A program made the position numbers and the translations under genes. From the NCBI GenBank assembly GCA_020249925.1, contig JADCER010000004.1:62001-126000 (forward strand): a DNA stretch of 64,000 bases, written 5' to 3'. The DNA is from Roseomonas sp. (GTDB lineage: Bacteria > Pseudomonadota > Alphaproteobacteria > Acetobacterales > Acetobacteraceae). Every line of letters starts with the position of its first letter. Position 1 is the first letter of the stretch. The notes under the pieces were generated by a model. It searched no databases and was not told where the DNA came from. It worked only from the letters and a program-made list of their open reading frames with translations. Positions 28,552 to 38,503 of this stretch are shown piece after piece.

Positions 28552-29682
28552 ATGAACTCCTCCCCGCTATTCAACCCTGCCGATTTTCGTATCGCGCCTG
28601 GCATTACGCATCTTTGTGCCGCTGGGGAAACACCCTTTCTGCGCCAGCATGATGCCGCCTTTGCCGCCTATGCCGTCGATAAATCGGATGGGCCGGCCGG
28701 GCGCCATCGTCAGGAAGCCATGATGGAAAGCGCGCGGGCGCGGGCGGCGCGGCTGTTTCATGTTCAGCCTGCGGATATCGGCTTTGTGTCATCGGTGGCG
28801 GAGGGCGTTTCCATGGTGGTGGAAAGCCTGGATTGGCGCGCAGGCGATACGGTGCTGGTGGACCCGGATGAATATCCATCTGTCGTCGCACCGCTAACGC
28901 TGCAACGCCAGCCCAAAGTGACGCTGCGCTTTGCCAAGGCTGCCGACCCCGCCGGCTTTGCTGCCGCGATTGATGGCTCAACGCGCATGATTGGCGTCAG
29001 TGCGGTATCCTTCCTGAATGCGGCGCGGCATGATCTGCTGGCCTTGCGCGCGGCAGCGGATAGGGTTGGCGCGCTGCTGGTGGTGGATTTCACGCAAGGC
29101 GCCGGCTGGATGCCAATCCATGCCGAGGTTGCGGATTTTGCTTTCTCCGCCTGCTATAAATGGCTGCTGGGCTGCACAGGTGTCGCGCTGGCCTATTGGA
29201 ATCCCGCGCGTCAGCCAGGCTGGGTGCCAAGCACGGCGGGGTGGCATTCCATTGCCTCTATGGGGCGACCGGATTGGTCTGAAACGCCCGCGCTGCTGCC
29301 AGGCGCTGCGCGCTTCACGCGCGGCAATCCATCGCATCTTGGGCTTTATGTTTTGGATTCGGCGCTGCGTTATCTGGAAGCCCATGCGCCTGAGGCGATT
29401 GAAGCCCATGTGCAGCGCCTGACGGTGGGGCTGCTGGAACGCTTGCGCGAGGCCGGCATTCCTTCCACCACGCCGCCCGATCCGCGCTGGCATGGTGCGA
29501 GTGTTTGCGCTGAACACCCGAAAGCAGCTGCGATTGTGGAGGGCATGGCGCAACGCGGTGTGCTGATTTGGAATGGGCGCGGGCGCATCCGCATTTCCTT
29601 CCATGGCTATAATGGCAGTGATGATATGGACCGCGCCGCGGATGCCCTGATTGCCGAATGGCGCGCTGCGGGTGCAAGCTGA
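28552..29682 (+). CDS. class V aminotransferase (PLP-dependent)
   Basis: 376 residues of the IscS/kynureninase fold. PLP lysine in FAFSACYKWLLGCTG, cofactor Asp in VVDFTQGAGW, and the early EAMMESARARAARLF helix. The kynureninase-like spacing and lack of an active-site Cys loop argue against a cysteine desulfurase. It is followed 28 bases later by an alcohol dehydrogenase, suggesting joint function in amino-acid or amino-alcohol breakdown. Confidence 0.83.
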   Translation: MNSSPLFNPADFRIAPGITHLCAAGETPFLRQHDAAFAAYAVDKSDGPAGRHRQEAMMESARARAARLFHVQPADIGFVSSVAEGVSMVVESLDWRAGDTVLVDPDEYPSVVAPLTLQRQPKVTLRFAKAADPAGFAAAIDGSTRMIGVSAVSFLNAARHDLLALRAAADRVGALLVVDFTQGAGWMPIHAEVADFAFSACYKWLLGCTGVALAYWNPARQPGWVPSTAGWHSIASMGRPDWSETPALLPGAARFTRGNPSHLGLYVLDSALRYLEAHAPEAIEAHVQRLTVGLLERLREAGIPSTTPPDPRWHGASVCAEHPKAAAIVEGMAQRGVLIWNGRGRIRISFHGYNGSDDMDRAADALIAEWRAAGAS

Positions 29683-29710
29683 CGGATAAGATCACCCGGA
29701 GGAAGCGCCG

Positions 29711-30844
29711 ATGCGCATGAAAGCCGCCATTCTATTCGAACAGGGCCTGCCGCGCCCCTATGCCAAAACGCGCCCCTTGGTGGTCGAGGAGGTGGAGCTT
29801 GACCCACCTGGCCCCGGTGAAATCCTGATCGAAATCGCGGCGGCGGGGCTTTGCCATTCAGACCTTTCCACCATTGAAAATCAGCGCCCGCGCCCGCTGC
29901 CGATTGTGATCGGCCATGAAGGGGCCGGCATTGTGCGCGAATGCGGGCCAGGCATTACGGATTTGAAGCCCGGTGATCATGTGATCACGGTATTCGCCTC
30001 ATCCTGCGGCACCTGCCGTTACTGCGCCCGTGGCCGACCCAATATCTGCCCGAGCGGCAATGCGGCACGCGCGGCGGGATCGCTGGTGAGTGGTGCAAAG
30101 CGCATCAAGCGCCTGGATGGGAATTATGTGAACCACAATAGCGGCTTGTCATTGTTCGCGCAGTTCGCCGTGGTGGCGCGGCGTTCAGCAGTGAAGATTG
30201 ATAAGGATATCCCGCTGGATGACGCAGCGATTTTCGGCTGCGCGGTGATGACCGGTGCGGGTGCGGTGATCAATACCGCACGCTTGCAGCCCGGTGAAAA
30301 TGTCGCGGTGGTGGGCCTGGGCGGTGTTGGCATGAATGCGCTTTTTGCCGCCGTTGCTTCGGGCGCGGATCGCATCATTGCCGTTGATACCAACCCGAAA
30401 AAGCTTGAACAGGCCAAGGAATGGGGTGCTACCGATGTCTTCCTGGCCGGGAATGATGATTGCGCGGCGGCGGTGCGTGATGCGACCGATGGCGGTGTGG
30501 ATACGGTGATTGAAACCGCCGGCACCATCCCGGCCATGCAGCTTGCCATTGCCATTACTGCGCGTGGCGGCAGCACCATTAGCGCGGGCTTGCCCAATGT
30601 GAATGCGTCAGTGTCTTATCTCCATGCGAATTTGGTCTCAGAAGAGAAGAGTATTCGCGGTTCCTATATGGGATCCTGCGTGGCGGAACGCGATATTCCG
30701 CGCCTGCTCTCGCTCTATCGGCGCGGCAAGATGCCGGTGAATAAGCTCAAAAGCGGCGTGGTGAAGCTGGAAGAGATTAATGACGGTTTTGACCGGCTTT
30801 CAGACGGCACGGTGCTGCGGCAGATGCTGAAGCCGAATGGGTAA
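29711..30844 (+). CDS. zinc-dependent alcohol dehydrogenase (MDR superfamily)
   Basis: 377 residues. Catalytic zinc ligands lie in GLCHSD and GHEGAG. The structural zinc lobe [15 protein letters not shown] has the usual four Cys. The coenzyme site [11 protein letters not shown] is followed by an acidic residue (AVDTNP), favouring NAD. It belongs to the class III/NDMA-type group. The gene is probably co-transcribed with the class V aminotransferase and converges on an SDR gene 3 bases away. Confidence 0.88.
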   Translation: MRMKAAILFEQGLPRPYAKTRPLVVEEVELDPPGPGEILIEIAAAGLCHSDLSTIENQRPRPLPIVIGHEGAGIVRECGPGITDLKPGDHVITVFASSCGTCRYCARGRPNICPSGNAARAAGSLVSGAKRIKRLDGNYVNHNSGLSLFAQFAVVARRSAVKIDKDIPLDDAAIFGCAVMTGAGAVINTARLQPGENVAVVGLGGVGMNALFAAVASGADRIIAVDTNPKKLEQAKEWGATDVFLAGNDDCAAAVRDATDGGVDTVIETAGTIPAMQLAIAITARGGSTISAGLPNVNASVSYLHANLVSEEKSIRGSYMGSCVAERDIPRLLSLYRRGKMPVNKLKSGVVKLEEINDGFDRLSDGTVLRQMLKPNG

Positions 30845-30847
30845 CGA

Positions 30848-31630
30848 TTAAATGTTGCCATCCTTGGCGGGCAGGCGGCTGAAAATCGCGGCCCGCCAGG
30901 AAATCGGCAGACTGCCCGCGAAGCGTGCCAGCATAGTGGTGGGCCAGGGATAGGCGATGCGGGTCTTGCCGCGCGCCAGCCCCGCCAGCGTGCGCCGCGC
31001 GGCTTCATCCGCATCCATCAAAAACGGCATGGGGAATTTATTGCGCGCGGTCATGGGTGTGCGGACATAGCCTGGGCAGATCGCATGCATCCGAATGCCG
31101 CGCGCGCGTTCTGTCGCATCCAGCGCTTCCGCCCAGCGCTGCACCGCGGCCTTTGTCGCGCAATAGGCCGGCGCACCCGGCGCGGCCACGAAAGCAGCGA
31201 CGGATGCCACCACGGCCACCCGTCCGCGCAGCCCATCGGCGCCGGGGGTTTGCGCGGCCATGACCTCCAGCGCCGGCAGGGCAGTATTCAAAACGCCCGT
31301 CACATTGACCTCAAAAATCCGCCTTGCCTGGGCGGCGGGTTCCGTCACCCCGCCGGTGCCGGCGGAAATGCCGGCATTGGCGATCACCAAATCAAGCCGC
31401 CCAGCGCCCGTGATCCAACCCGCCATGGCCGCAGCGTCGCAGACATCCAGCACACATGGTCGCACCTCTGCCCCGCGCGCGCGGCAGGCGTTGGCCGTTT
31501 CTTCCAGCCTGGCGGCGTCGCGTCCCGAAAGATGCAGCACCACGCCGGGCGCGGCGCAGGCTTCCGCCAGGGCACGACCCAGGCCGGATGAGGCACCGGT
31601 AATCAACACATTTTGCCAAAGCGCTTGCAT
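30848..31630 (-). CDS. SDR family oxidoreductase
   Basis: 260 residues from the ATG at 31630 (MQALWQNVLITG), which has AGGAG five bases upstream; the longer open frame to 32092 is antisense to yicC. Motifs: TGASSGLGRAL, LVIANAGIS, the Ser in VASVAAF and YCATK. It resembles short-chain dehydrogenases acting on acyl or lipid substrates, but the substrate is undetermined. It is divergent from yicC with only 28 bases between the starts. Confidence 0.85.
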   Translation of the reverse strand: MQALWQNVLITGASSGLGRALAEACAAPGVVLHLSGRDAARLEETANACRARGAEVRPCVLDVCDAAAMAGWITGAGRLDLVIANAGISAGTGGVTEPAAQARRIFEVNVTGVLNTALPALEVMAAQTPGADGLRGRVAVVASVAAFVAAPGAPAYCATKAAVQRWAEALDATERARGIRMHAICPGYVRTPMTARNKFPMPFLMDADEAARRTLAGLARGKTRIAYPWPTTMLARFAGSLPISWRAAIFSRLPAKDGNI

Positions 31631-31658
31631 AACATCTCCTCTGGCGCAAAAACCGCGC

Positions 31659-32558
31659 ATGGCCAAGCTTGCATCCATGACCGGTTTCGCCCGTGCCGAT
31701 GGCACCCTGCCCGATGGCGCTTCCTTCCTGTGGGAAGTGCGCAGCGTCAATGGGCGGGGGCTCGATTTGCGGCTGCGCCTGCCCAATGGGCTGGATGCGC
31801 TGGAACCCGCCTTGCGCGATGCGGCCGGCAAGGCGTTCAAGCGCGGCAATATCTCGGCCACGCTGAACATCAAGCGGGACGAAAAGGCGGGGCCGCGCCT
31901 GACACCGGACCCTGTCGCGCTGGAACAAGCGCTGCGCCTGGCGCTGGATTTGGCGGCGCGCATCCCGGGCGCCCCGCCGCCGCGCGCCGAAGCGCTGCTG
32001 ACCCTGCCCGGCGTGCTGCGCGCGGAAACCACGGAACTGGACGAGGCTGCGGAAGAAGCCCGCCGCGCTTCCGTGGCGGCTAGCTTTTCCACTGCCCTGC
32101 AAGCCTTGGCGAAGTCCCGCGCGGCGGAAGGCGCGCGGCTCGCGGAAATCCTGGCCGTCTTGATTGATGAAATCGCTGCCCTGGTGGCACTCGCCCGCGA
32201 TGCAGCGGCGGATCAACCCGCGCAGCAAAAAGCGCGCTTGCTGGAAAGCCTGGCCGCGCTGCTGGAAGGTGAGCGCCGCGTGCCGGAGGAACGCTTGGCG
32301 GCCGAGGTCGCCCTACTCGCCGCCAAATCCGATGTGCGGGAGGAGATTGATCGCCTCAACGCCCATATAGCCGAAGCGCGTGCGCTGCTTGCTTCCGGTG
32401 ACGCGGTGGGCCGGCGGCTGGAATTTCTGACGCAGGAATTCGTGCGCGAAGCCAATACGCTGTGCAGCAAATCTGCCAGTGTCGCGTTGACGCGCTTGGG
32501 GCTTGATCTGAAAGCGGCGATTGAACGCCTGCGCGAACAGGCAGCGAATGTGGAGTAA
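31659..32558 (+). CDS. YicC/YloC family endoribonuclease
   Basis: 299 residues from the ATG at 31659. The start MAKLASMTGFARADG is the hallmark of the YicC family (MTGFxR). The C-terminal half has the conserved EEIDRLNAHI and the final RRLEFLTQEFVREANTLCSKS. Characterised members are RNases that influence small-RNA stability. Six bases separate it from gmk, a conserved pairing. Confidence 0.93.
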   Translation: MAKLASMTGFARADGTLPDGASFLWEVRSVNGRGLDLRLRLPNGLDALEPALRDAAGKAFKRGNISATLNIKRDEKAGPRLTPDPVALEQALRLALDLAARIPGAPPPRAEALLTLPGVLRAETTELDEAAEEARRASVAASFSTALQALAKSRAAEGARLAEILAVLIDEIAALVALARDAAADQPAQQKARLLESLAALLEGERRVPEERLAAEVALLAAKSDVREEIDRLNAHIAEARALLASGDAVGRRLEFLTQEFVREANTLCSKSASVALTRLGLDLKAAIERLREQAANVE

Positions 32559-32564
32559 GCGCCC

Positions 32565-33185
32565 ATGAAGCGTCGCGGCCTTTGCCTGGTGATCGCGGCT
32601 CCGCCCGGGGCGGGAAAGACCAGCATCTCCCGCGCGCTATTGGACAGCGAGGCTGATCTCACGCTTTCCGTCAGCGTCACCACACGTGCCATGCGCCCCG
32701 GTGAACAGGATGGCGTGCATTATCATTTCCGCGATATGGCCGAATATCACGCCATGATCGCGCGCGGTGATTTGCTGGAGCACGCCATGTTTCTGGGCCG
32801 TGGCTATGGCACGCCGCGCGCGCCAGTTGAGGCGGCCTTGGCCGAAGGGCGCGATGTGCTGTTTGACATTGAATGGCAGGGCCATCGGCAATTGAAGGCC
32901 AGCATGCCGGCCGATGTCACCAGCATCTTCCTGCTGCCGCCCAGCATGGCGGAACTCGAAAACCGGCTGCGCAAGCGCGGCCAGGATAGTGATGCGGAAA
33001 TCATCAGGCGCATGGCCGCCGCACGGGAAGAAATCACCCATTGGGATGAATTCGATCATGTGCTGATCAATCAGGATTTCGATGCCACTGTGGCAGCAGC
33101 CCGCGCCATTTTGCATGCCGCGCGCAGCACCCGCGCGCGCCAGCCAAGCATGGCGGATTTCATCAAGGGCTTGCTCGGCGCGTGA
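32565..33185 (+). CDS. gmk: guanylate kinase
   Basis: Phosphorylates GMP to GDP. The 206-residue protein has the P-loop AAPPGAGKTSISR (residues 11-23), where APPGAGKT replaces the usual APSGAGKS, the GMP-binding VSVTTRAMRPGEQDGVHYHF, and the DIEWQG motif. The variant P-loop is common in Acetobacteraceae. Translation of the next gene begins at a GTG overlapping the stop. Confidence 0.95.
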   Translation: MKRRGLCLVIAAPPGAGKTSISRALLDSEADLTLSVSVTTRAMRPGEQDGVHYHFRDMAEYHAMIARGDLLEHAMFLGRGYGTPRAPVEAALAEGRDVLFDIEWQGHRQLKASMPADVTSIFLLPPSMAELENRLRKRGQDSDAEIIRRMAAAREEITHWDEFDHVLINQDFDATVAAARAILHAARSTRARQPSMADFIKGLLGA

Positions 33186-34105
33186 GCATTGTTCTTGGCA
33201 TAGTTCTGCCGGTCTTTGCCATTATTGCGCTGGGCTATGCGGCTTCGCGCTGGCGTTTTGTGGATGAGGGTGGCTTTCGCGGGCTGAATTTCTTCACCTT
33301 CTCCATCGCTTCGCCCTGTTTGTTGTTCAATGGTGGCACTTCCGGCCATGAAGGCGGCGGGCCGGCCGCATTCGCCTTCTTCATCGCCTCCATGCTGATT
33401 TACGGCATTGCGCTTTGGCTGGGCCGTGCAAGGCTGCGCCAGGGCATAGGTGCGGCGGGCCTGTTCGCGCTGAATGCCAGCTTCGGCAATACCGTCATGC
33501 TTGGCATTCCGCTGATCACGGCGGCTTTTGGTCAGGCGGGGCTGACCATTTTGCTGGCCATTCTGGCGCTGCATTCCATGGTGTTGCTGAGTGTCGCAAC
33601 CGTGGTGGCGGAGATTGGGCTGCATAGCCAGGCGCCGCTGTCACGCGTATTGCGCGCCACCTTGCTGGGTGTGCTGCGCCATCCGATTGTCATGGCAGTC
33701 TTCCTCGCTTTCGTCTGGCAGGGGCTTGGCCTGCCTGTGCCGGCGCCGGCGCGGCGTGTGCTTGAATTGCTCGGCGCGGCGGGGCCACCGCTGGCGCTGT
33801 TCTGCCTTGGCGGATCGCTCGCGGGGTTTTCGTTGGCCGGCGCGCGGGCCGAGGTTGCTTTCGCCAGTTTCCTGAAACTCGCGCTCATGCCCGCGCTTGC
33901 CTGGGGCGCTTGTTGGGCCTTGGGGCTTTCGCCCTTGGAAACGGCAGTGGCGGTGGTGAGCTCTGCCCTGCCCACCGGCGCCAATGCCTTTCTGCTGGCG
34001 CGGCGCTATGAAACCGGCGTGGGCGCTTCGGGTGCGACGGTGCTGCTTTCTACGCTGATATCCATCGCAACACTTTCCGTGTTGCTCGCTTACTTCAAGG
34101 CATGA
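33182..34105 (+). CDS. AEC family (auxin efflux carrier-like) transporter
   Basis: 307 residues, almost entirely hydrophobic, with about ten membrane helices in two halves. The start GTG at 33182 overlaps the gmk stop (GTGA). Recognisable blocks are ALNASFGNTVMLGIPLITAAFG and SSALPTGANAFLLARRYETG, the latter matching the conserved C-terminal helix pair of bacterial AEC/malate-type carriers. It probably exports or imports an organic anion. Confidence 0.87.
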   Translation: MSIVLGIVLPVFAIIALGYAASRWRFVDEGGFRGLNFFTFSIASPCLLFNGGTSGHEGGGPAAFAFFIASMLIYGIALWLGRARLRQGIGAAGLFALNASFGNTVMLGIPLITAAFGQAGLTILLAILALHSMVLLSVATVVAEIGLHSQAPLSRVLRATLLGVLRHPIVMAVFLAFVWQGLGLPVPAPARRVLELLGAAGPPLALFCLGGSLAGFSLAGARAEVAFASFLKLALMPALAWGACWALGLSPLETAVAVVSSALPTGANAFLLARRYETGVGASGATVLLSTLISIATLSVLLAYFKA

Positions 34106-35326
34106 TCATTCCGCGGCGGTGAGTGCCGCGCGGCGGCGGCGCGCCAGCCGCCATTCCTGACCAATCGCCATGATGGCGGTTAGCAGCATGAAGCCGGCGG
34201 TGGTGATGAAGATCAGCCGTGGTTCGCCCGCTTCCAACAACCAGCCAAACAAGGGCGGCCCCACCATGCCGCCGATATTGAAGCCGGTGGAGACAATGCC
34301 GAACACCGCCCCCGCCTGCCCTGGCGGTGCGGCGGCGCGCACCAGCATATCGCGCGATGGCATGATCATGCCGGTCAGCAAGCCGGCCGCGATCATGGCA
34401 AGCACCAGCGCAAAGCCCTGGAAGGTGCCATTGCCGATCAACAGCATCATGCTTGCGGCGGCGATGAAGCCAAAGGTCGCGACCAACCCATGGCGCTTGG
34501 TCCAATCCGCGATATAGCCGCCCACCAAAACGCCAATCGCGCTCGCGAACAGATAGCCGGTCAAAGCCCCATTCGCGAGTTCCAGGGTCATGCCCTGCGC
34601 CACCCAGGCCGCAACGGAAAAGCTATGTATGCCACCATTGGCCAATGCGAGCATGATGAAGAATACCATCATCGCCATCACGGCCGGGGTCAGCACGCGG
34701 CGCACGCCACCCGCTTCGGAAGCGCGCTGCGCGGTTGCTGCCGGGCGGGGTTTGGCCGCATCGCGCCGTGCGGCGAATATCAGCGGTATCGCGACCAGCG
34801 GGCCAACCAGGCCGCCAGCAATCATTGCCCAGGACATGCCGCCGAGTGCAGCAACACCCAGCATGAAGGCGGGTGCGATGGCACCACCCAAAAAGCCGCA
34901 AGCGGTGTGCAAGGAAAAGGCGCGGCCCACACGGCCTTCGCTGATATCCGAACCTAGCACCGCGTAATCCGCTGGGTGATAAACACTATTGGCAAGGCCA
35001 GCCATGGCGGCGGCCACCAATAGCATGGGCCAGCTTGGAAACAGCCCAAGCAGAATGAAGGCGGAACCCCCAAACATCAGCGCCGCTGCCAGCATTTTGC
35101 GCGGGCCTATCCGGTCCACCACAAAGCCCATCGGCGCCTGCGTAAAGGCCGAGACAATATTGAACACCGTCAGCGTCAGGCCGAGTTCGATATAGGAAAC
35201 ATCGAGCGATTCCCGCAGCAGCGGGAATAGCGGCGGCAGGATCAGGATATGCAAATGGCTGACGAAATGCGCGGCACAGATTTGCGCCAGCGTGGTTTTT
35301 TCAGCCGCACTCCAACCCGATGCCAT
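34106..35326 (-). CDS. MFS transporter
   Basis: 406 residues, 12 predicted membrane helices. The cytoplasmic loop VDRIGPRKMLAA after helix 2 is the MFS signature (usual G-X3-D-R-X-G-R), and a central loop of charged residues (RRDAAKPRPAATAQRA) separates the halves. The ATG at 35326 lies two bases after the polA stop; a TTG at 35332 is an alternative. The substrate is unknown. Confidence 0.85.
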   Translation of the reverse strand: MASGWSAAEKTTLAQICAAHFVSHLHILILPPLFPLLRESLDVSYIELGLTLTVFNIVSAFTQAPMGFVVDRIGPRKMLAAALMFGGSAFILLGLFPSWPMLLVAAAMAGLANSVYHPADYAVLGSDISEGRVGRAFSLHTACGFLGGAIAPAFMLGVAALGGMSWAMIAGGLVGPLVAIPLIFAARRDAAKPRPAATAQRASEAGGVRRVLTPAVMAMMVFFIMLALANGGIHSFSVAAWVAQGMTLELANGALTGYLFASAIGVLVGGYIADWTKRHGLVATFGFIAAASMMLLIGNGTFQGFALVLAMIAAGLLTGMIMPSRDMLVRAAAPPGQAGAVFGIVSTGFNIGGMVGPPLFGWLLEAGEPRLIFITTAGFMLLTAIMAIGQEWRLARRRRAALTAAE

Positions 35327-35328
35327 GG

Positions 35329-38205
35329 TCAATGCGCCTCTGCCCAGGAATGGCCTTGCCCAACTTCAACCGAAAGCGGCACGCGGAGTGTGGCAACCGA
35401 TTCCATAATGCTCCGCACAAGGGCGGAGGTTGCTTCTACCTCAGCCTCTGGCACCTCGAACACCAATTCATCATGCACTTGCAACAGCATGCGCGCCTTG
35501 AGGCTGGCATCGCGCAAGGCGCGCGGCAGGCGCACCATGGCGCGCTTGATGATCTCTGCCGCGCCACCCTGGAAGGGGGCGTTGATGGCGGCGCGTTCGG
35601 CGCCGGCACGGCGCACCGGGTCGCGCGTGGCGATATCCGGAATCCACAGCTTGCGGCCGAAAGGTGTGCGCACAAAACCATGGGTGCGCGCTTCTTCCTT
35701 CAGCCGCTCCATTTCCTGCCTTATGCCCGGATATTGCGCGAAATAGGCATCAATAATGGCGCGGCCTTCTCCCGGCGGAATGCCAAGGCGCGTCGCAAGA
35801 CCAAAGGCCGACATGCCATAGATGATGCCGAAATTGATCGTCTTGGCGCGGCGGCGCGCTTCCTTGTCCACCTTGTCGCGCGGAATGCCGAAGATTTCGG
35901 ACGCGGTGCGGGCGTGGATGTCTTCGCCTGCCGCGAAGGCTTCACGCAATGTCGGTACCTCAGCCAAATGCGCCAGCAATCTCAGTTCAATCTGGCTGTA
36001 ATCAGCGGCCAATAGCACATGGCCCTTTTCGGCGATGAAGGCGCGGCGGATGCGCATGCCTTCCTCACTCCGGATCGGGATATTCTGCAAATTGGGATCG
36101 GTCGAAGAAAGCCGCCCGGTCGAGGTGATCGCCATTTGATAGCTTGTATGCACGCGCTTATCGGCGGGATCTATTTGCGCGGCTAGGCCCTCAACATAGG
36201 TGGATTTCAGCTTGGCCAATTGGCGCCATTCCAGCACCTTGCCGGCCAATTCCACGCCTTGGGCGCTGAGTTCTTCCAGCACCGCCGCATCGGTGGAATA
36301 GGCGCCGGTCTTGCCCTTGCGCCCGCCGGATAGCCCCATTTCATCAAACAGGATCTCGCCCAATTGCTTGGGCGATCCGACATTGAAGGCGCGCCCCGCA
36401 AGCTTATGAATGGCGGCTTCCAAGACTGCCAAGCGCCCCGCGAAGTCTTCGCCAATGCGCGCCAATTCCGCGCCATCCACCTTCACGCCGGCGGCTTCCA
36501 TCTCGCGCAATACGGGGATCATGCGGCGTTCGATCTGTTCGTAACTCGCCAGCGCGCCATCGGCGCGCAGGCGCGGGCGCAGCAGCAGCCAAAGGCGCAA
36601 AGTCACATCCGCATCTTCGGCGGCATAGGCCGTGGCCTTGTCCAAAGGCACTTCGCTGAACAGCATCCGCGCCTTGCCGGTGCCCGTCACCTCATCAAAG
36701 CTGATCGGCTTATGGCCCAGATGCAGAACCGAAAGCTCATCCATGCCATGGCCATGCCGACCGGCTTCCATGGCGTAGGATAGCATCATGGTGTCATCAA
36801 TCGGGCTGATGTCGGCAAAGCCGCCATTCTCGGCCCGCGCTAGCACTTCCAGATCATATTTCGCGTGCTGGAAAATCTTCAGCACCGAGGCATCGGTGAA
36901 AAGCGGCCGCAGCAAAGCGAATGCGGCATCCGGCGCGATTTGCTCAGGCGCCGGCGCGGCCAGCATATCGCCCGTGCTGCCATGGCGGATCGGCACGTAA
37001 CAGGCGCGGCCCGGCGCAATGGCAAGCGAAAACCCGACCATATTGGCGCGCCGCGCATCCAGGCTATCGGTTTCGGTATCCACCGCGACAACGCCTGCTT
37101 CACGCGCCAGCGCGACCCAGCGCGCCAGGCTTGCTTCATCCGTCACGCAATCATAGGCGCCAAAGGGCGCAGCAACATTGGGCGTCTCTGCCGCGGGTGC
37201 CTCCGACGCCATGGCACGGCTCGCCGCGCGATGCGGTGCGCCATTCGCCTCGCCAAAGCCCATGCGCGCCAGGATGGAGCGGAAACCCTGCGCACGCAGA
37301 AAGGCTTCCAGCTTGCCATCACCCGGCGCCTTGGCTTCCAGCGCGGCAATCTCCAGCGGCAGCGGCGCATTGTCATCAAGCGTCACCAGGCGGCGCGAAA
37401 TCCGGGCCATCTCGGCGTTTTCCAATAGCGCTTCGCGGCGCTTCGGCTGCTTGATTTCGCCCGCGCGGGCCAGCAGCGCTTCAAGATCGCCATATTCGGT
37501 GATCAATTGCGCCGCGGTCTTGATGCCAATGCCCGGCACGCCCGGCACATTATCCGTCGCATCGCCGGCCAGCGCCTGCACATCCACCACTTTTTCGGGT
37601 GCGACGCCGAATTTTTCCATCACCTCCGGCGCGCGCAGCGGCTTTTGCTTGATGGGATCGAGCATTTGCACCGCAGGGCGGATCAATTGCATCAGATCCT
37701 TGTCAGAAGACACAATCGTGACATGACCGCCGGTGGCTTCGAAAGCCTTGGCATAGGCGGCGATCAGATCATCCGCTTCAAACCCATCCTGCTCCACGCG
37801 CGCGACACCAAAGGCATCGGTCGCATCGCGGATCAGGCCGAATTGCGGCACCAATTCCGGCGGCGGGTCCGGGCGATGCGCCTTGTAATTGGGGTAAATC
37901 TGATTGCGGAAGGTATTGCGCCCGGCGTCAAACACCACCGCGATATGGCTGGCGGCGTGACGCAGCAGAAACTGCGACAGCATATTGGTGAAGCCAAACA
38001 CCGCATTCACCGGCGTGCCATCCGGGCGCGTCATCGGCGGCAGCGCGTGATAGGCGCGAAAGATATACCCCGAACCATCCACCAGAATCAGGTGGCGTTC
38101 ACCGGGCTTGGTTTCCGGCAGGCCCTCGGCCCCCGCAATCGCCTCGCTCAAGGCTTTGCCATGTGGGCGCGCCGCTTCAGGGCCGGTGCCGTCTTCAATG
38201 GCCAT
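35329..38205 (-). CDS. polA: DNA polymerase I
   Basis: 958 residues from the ATG at 38205 (MAIEDGTGPEA). All three activities appear intact: a 5' nuclease domain (LILVDGSGYIFRAYHALPP...DGFEADDLIAAYA), a 3'-5' exonuclease with the Asp-X-Glu motif VDTETDSLD, and the family A polymerase with motif A DYSQIELR, motif B RRRAKTINFGIIYG and motif C VHDELVFEV. It fills gaps in repair and removes Okazaki primers. The start lies inside the end of the zinc-finger gene upstream (11-base overlap). Confidence 0.96.
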   Translation of the reverse strand: MAIEDGTGPEAARPHGKALSEAIAGAEGLPETKPGERHLILVDGSGYIFRAYHALPPMTRPDGTPVNAVFGFTNMLSQFLLRHAASHIAVVFDAGRNTFRNQIYPNYKAHRPDPPPELVPQFGLIRDATDAFGVARVEQDGFEADDLIAAYAKAFEATGGHVTIVSSDKDLMQLIRPAVQMLDPIKQKPLRAPEVMEKFGVAPEKVVDVQALAGDATDNVPGVPGIGIKTAAQLITEYGDLEALLARAGEIKQPKRREALLENAEMARISRRLVTLDDNAPLPLEIAALEAKAPGDGKLEAFLRAQGFRSILARMGFGEANGAPHRAASRAMASEAPAAETPNVAAPFGAYDCVTDEASLARWVALAREAGVVAVDTETDSLDARRANMVGFSLAIAPGRACYVPIRHGSTGDMLAAPAPEQIAPDAAFALLRPLFTDASVLKIFQHAKYDLEVLARAENGGFADISPIDDTMMLSYAMEAGRHGHGMDELSVLHLGHKPISFDEVTGTGKARMLFSEVPLDKATAYAAEDADVTLRLWLLLRPRLRADGALASYEQIERRMIPVLREMEAAGVKVDGAELARIGEDFAGRLAVLEAAIHKLAGRAFNVGSPKQLGEILFDEMGLSGGRKGKTGAYSTDAAVLEELSAQGVELAGKVLEWRQLAKLKSTYVEGLAAQIDPADKRVHTSYQMAITSTGRLSSTDPNLQNIPIRSEEGMRIRRAFIAEKGHVLLAADYSQIELRLLAHLAEVPTLREAFAAGEDIHARTASEIFGIPRDKVDKEARRRAKTINFGIIYGMSAFGLATRLGIPPGEGRAIIDAYFAQYPGIRQEMERLKEEARTHGFVRTPFGRKLWIPDIATRDPVRRAGAERAAINAPFQGGAAEIIKRAMVRLPRALRDASLKARMLLQVHDELVFEVPEAEVEATSALVRSIMESVATLRVPLSVEVGQGHSWAEAH

Positions 38206-38422
38206 GATCCTCGCCGGCGCCTTCGGCCAGCACATAGGTGATGGAACAGTAAGGGCAGGTCACATCATGGCCTTCAATATGCAGCCAGATGCGGGGGTGG
38301 CCGAGGCCGCTCGCCGCTTCCCCATCGCAGGCCACCTTGCGGCTATGGACCGTGACGCGCTGTTCGGGTGTCACGCCCACCACGGGCTTTGGGCCATAGC
38401 TGGTCATTTGCTGGTCGCGCAT
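38195..38422 (-). CDS. zinc-finger CHCC domain protein (NDUFS6-like)
   Basis: 75 residues from the ATG at 38422, which has AGGA five bases upstream. Motif: ACDGEAASGLGHPRIWLHI then TCPYCSITYVL, giving Cys, His and two Cys ligands as in the zf-CHCC family, related to the NDUFS6 subunit of respiratory complex I. In Alphaproteobacteria such small proteins are frequently encoded near polA or respiratory genes. Overlap with polA indicates coupling. Confidence 0.85.
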   Translation of the reverse strand: MRDQQMTSYGPKPVVGVTPEQRVTVHSRKVACDGEAASGLGHPRIWLHIEGHDVTCPYCSITYVLAEGAGEDHGH

Positions 38423-38503
38423 CTGGGTCCTCATTTGGCAAAACTTTTGCGGATCATACCGGGGCGGCGGGTGATGGACCAGCCTTGCCCGGCACCCTAT
38501 CTG